Shown here: piece by piece, positions 5,883-6,014 of the stretch
Numbering within the stretch: the first letter of the stretch is position 1
How the letters are laid out: each line of letters starts with the position of its first letter
Origin: an uncultured Eubacteriales bacterium
GTDB lineage: Bacteria > Bacillota_A > Clostridia > Lachnospirales > Lachnospiraceae
Assembly (NCBI GenBank): GCA_900321365.1
Contig: ONVT01000258.1
Location: forward strand, 1-6,014
Length of the DNA: 6,014 bases
Direction of reading: 5' to 3'
Program-made: the position numbers and the translations under genes
Notes under the pieces: generated by a model
What the model was told of the DNA's origin: nothing
Seen by the model: the letters and a program-made list of their open reading frames with translations, nothing else
Database searches by the model: none

Positions 5883-6014
5883 ATGTTTGGAAGCCGCAGG
5901 ATTCAGGAACTGGAGTACAAATTACGAGAAGCAGATGATGCCCTTGAAAAAGTGACAAAAGAGAAGAAATCATTTGAGGAAAGACTTTCGTCCGTTACGA
6001 CCCGCGAAGCAGAA
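5883..6014 (+). CDS. Coiled-coil N terminus of an unidentified protein (cut by the window end)
   Basis: Forty-four codons are visible, starting at an ATG with a perfect Shine-Dalgarno and still open at the window edge. The peptide begins MFGSRRIQELEYKLREADDA and continues with a charged, heptad-like pattern (LEKVTKEKKSFEERL), with no signal peptide or membrane segment, so it looks like the start of a cytoplasmic coiled coil. Short MFG-basic starts followed by a coiled coil are found in some soluble chemoreceptor-like and other signalling proteins of clostridia, but nothing diagnostic is in view, so the function is unknown. Codon use is more AT-rich than in the left-hand operon. It is divergent from tmcAL and so is a separate transcription unit. 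Confidence 0.8.
   Translation, partial: MFGSRRIQELEYKLREADDALEKVTKEKKSFEERLSSVTTREAE

Noticed and set aside
5531..5973. Small ORFs in the intergenic region (plus 5531-5728, minus 5713-5973)
   Set aside because: No ribosome sites, no recognisable protein features, and each overlaps a better-supported gene start.
1..6014. CRISPR array, tRNA or rRNA genes, insertion sequence, prophage or defence genes
   Set aside because: No direct repeat series, cloverleaf, transposase, terminal repeats or phage-type proteins seen on either strand.

Overview
The window reads as chromosome of an anaerobic, low-GC-type Bacillota, most likely a clostridial or Lachnospiraceae-like gut organism. The grounds are a LytS/YesM-type sensor kinase paired with an AraC-type (YesN-like) response regulator, a TmcAL-type tRNA acetate ligase (a Bacillota trait), strong AGGAGG-type ribosome binding sites and a TTG start. 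Species cannot be named from the sequence. G+C is fairly high on the left and falls visibly after about position 5575.

Left and centre (1-4193, plus strand): one compact operon end. It starts with the last ~511 residues of a family GH31 alpha-xylosidase of the YicI type, whose 5' end lies outside the window. Six bases later comes a 637-residue membrane histidine kinase, which overlaps by 4 bases a 246-residue response regulator with an N-terminal receiver and a C-terminal AraC DNA-binding domain. The likely logic is that the kinase senses an extracellular carbohydrate (or a binding protein loaded with it), phosphorylates the regulator at Asp54, and the regulator controls genes for uptake and breakdown of xylose-capped oligosaccharides, including the GH31 enzyme. 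The transporter genes expected for such a locus would lie upstream. A GC-rich hairpin followed by a T-rich run (4233-4268) looks like the operon's terminator. It lies inside the 3' end of the convergent gene rather than in the 22-base gap.

Right (4216-5574, minus strand): tmcAL, the ATP-dependent tRNA(Met) cytidine acetate ligase, a housekeeping tRNA wobble-modification gene that converges on the operon and appears unrelated to it. It carries an unusual residue in a conserved motif and a hydrophilic insertion.

Far right: a ~308-base AT-richer divergent intergenic region (5575-5882) without a convincing RNA gene, then the first 44 codons of a plus-strand gene with a perfect Shine-Dalgarno and a coiled-coil N terminus, cut by the window end.

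I found no clear novel defence system, mobile element, CRISPR array or RNA gene. The most interesting points are the sugar enzyme/two-component arrangement, the atypical phosphoacceptor motif of the kinase, the terminator embedded in an opposing gene, and the variant TmcAL.
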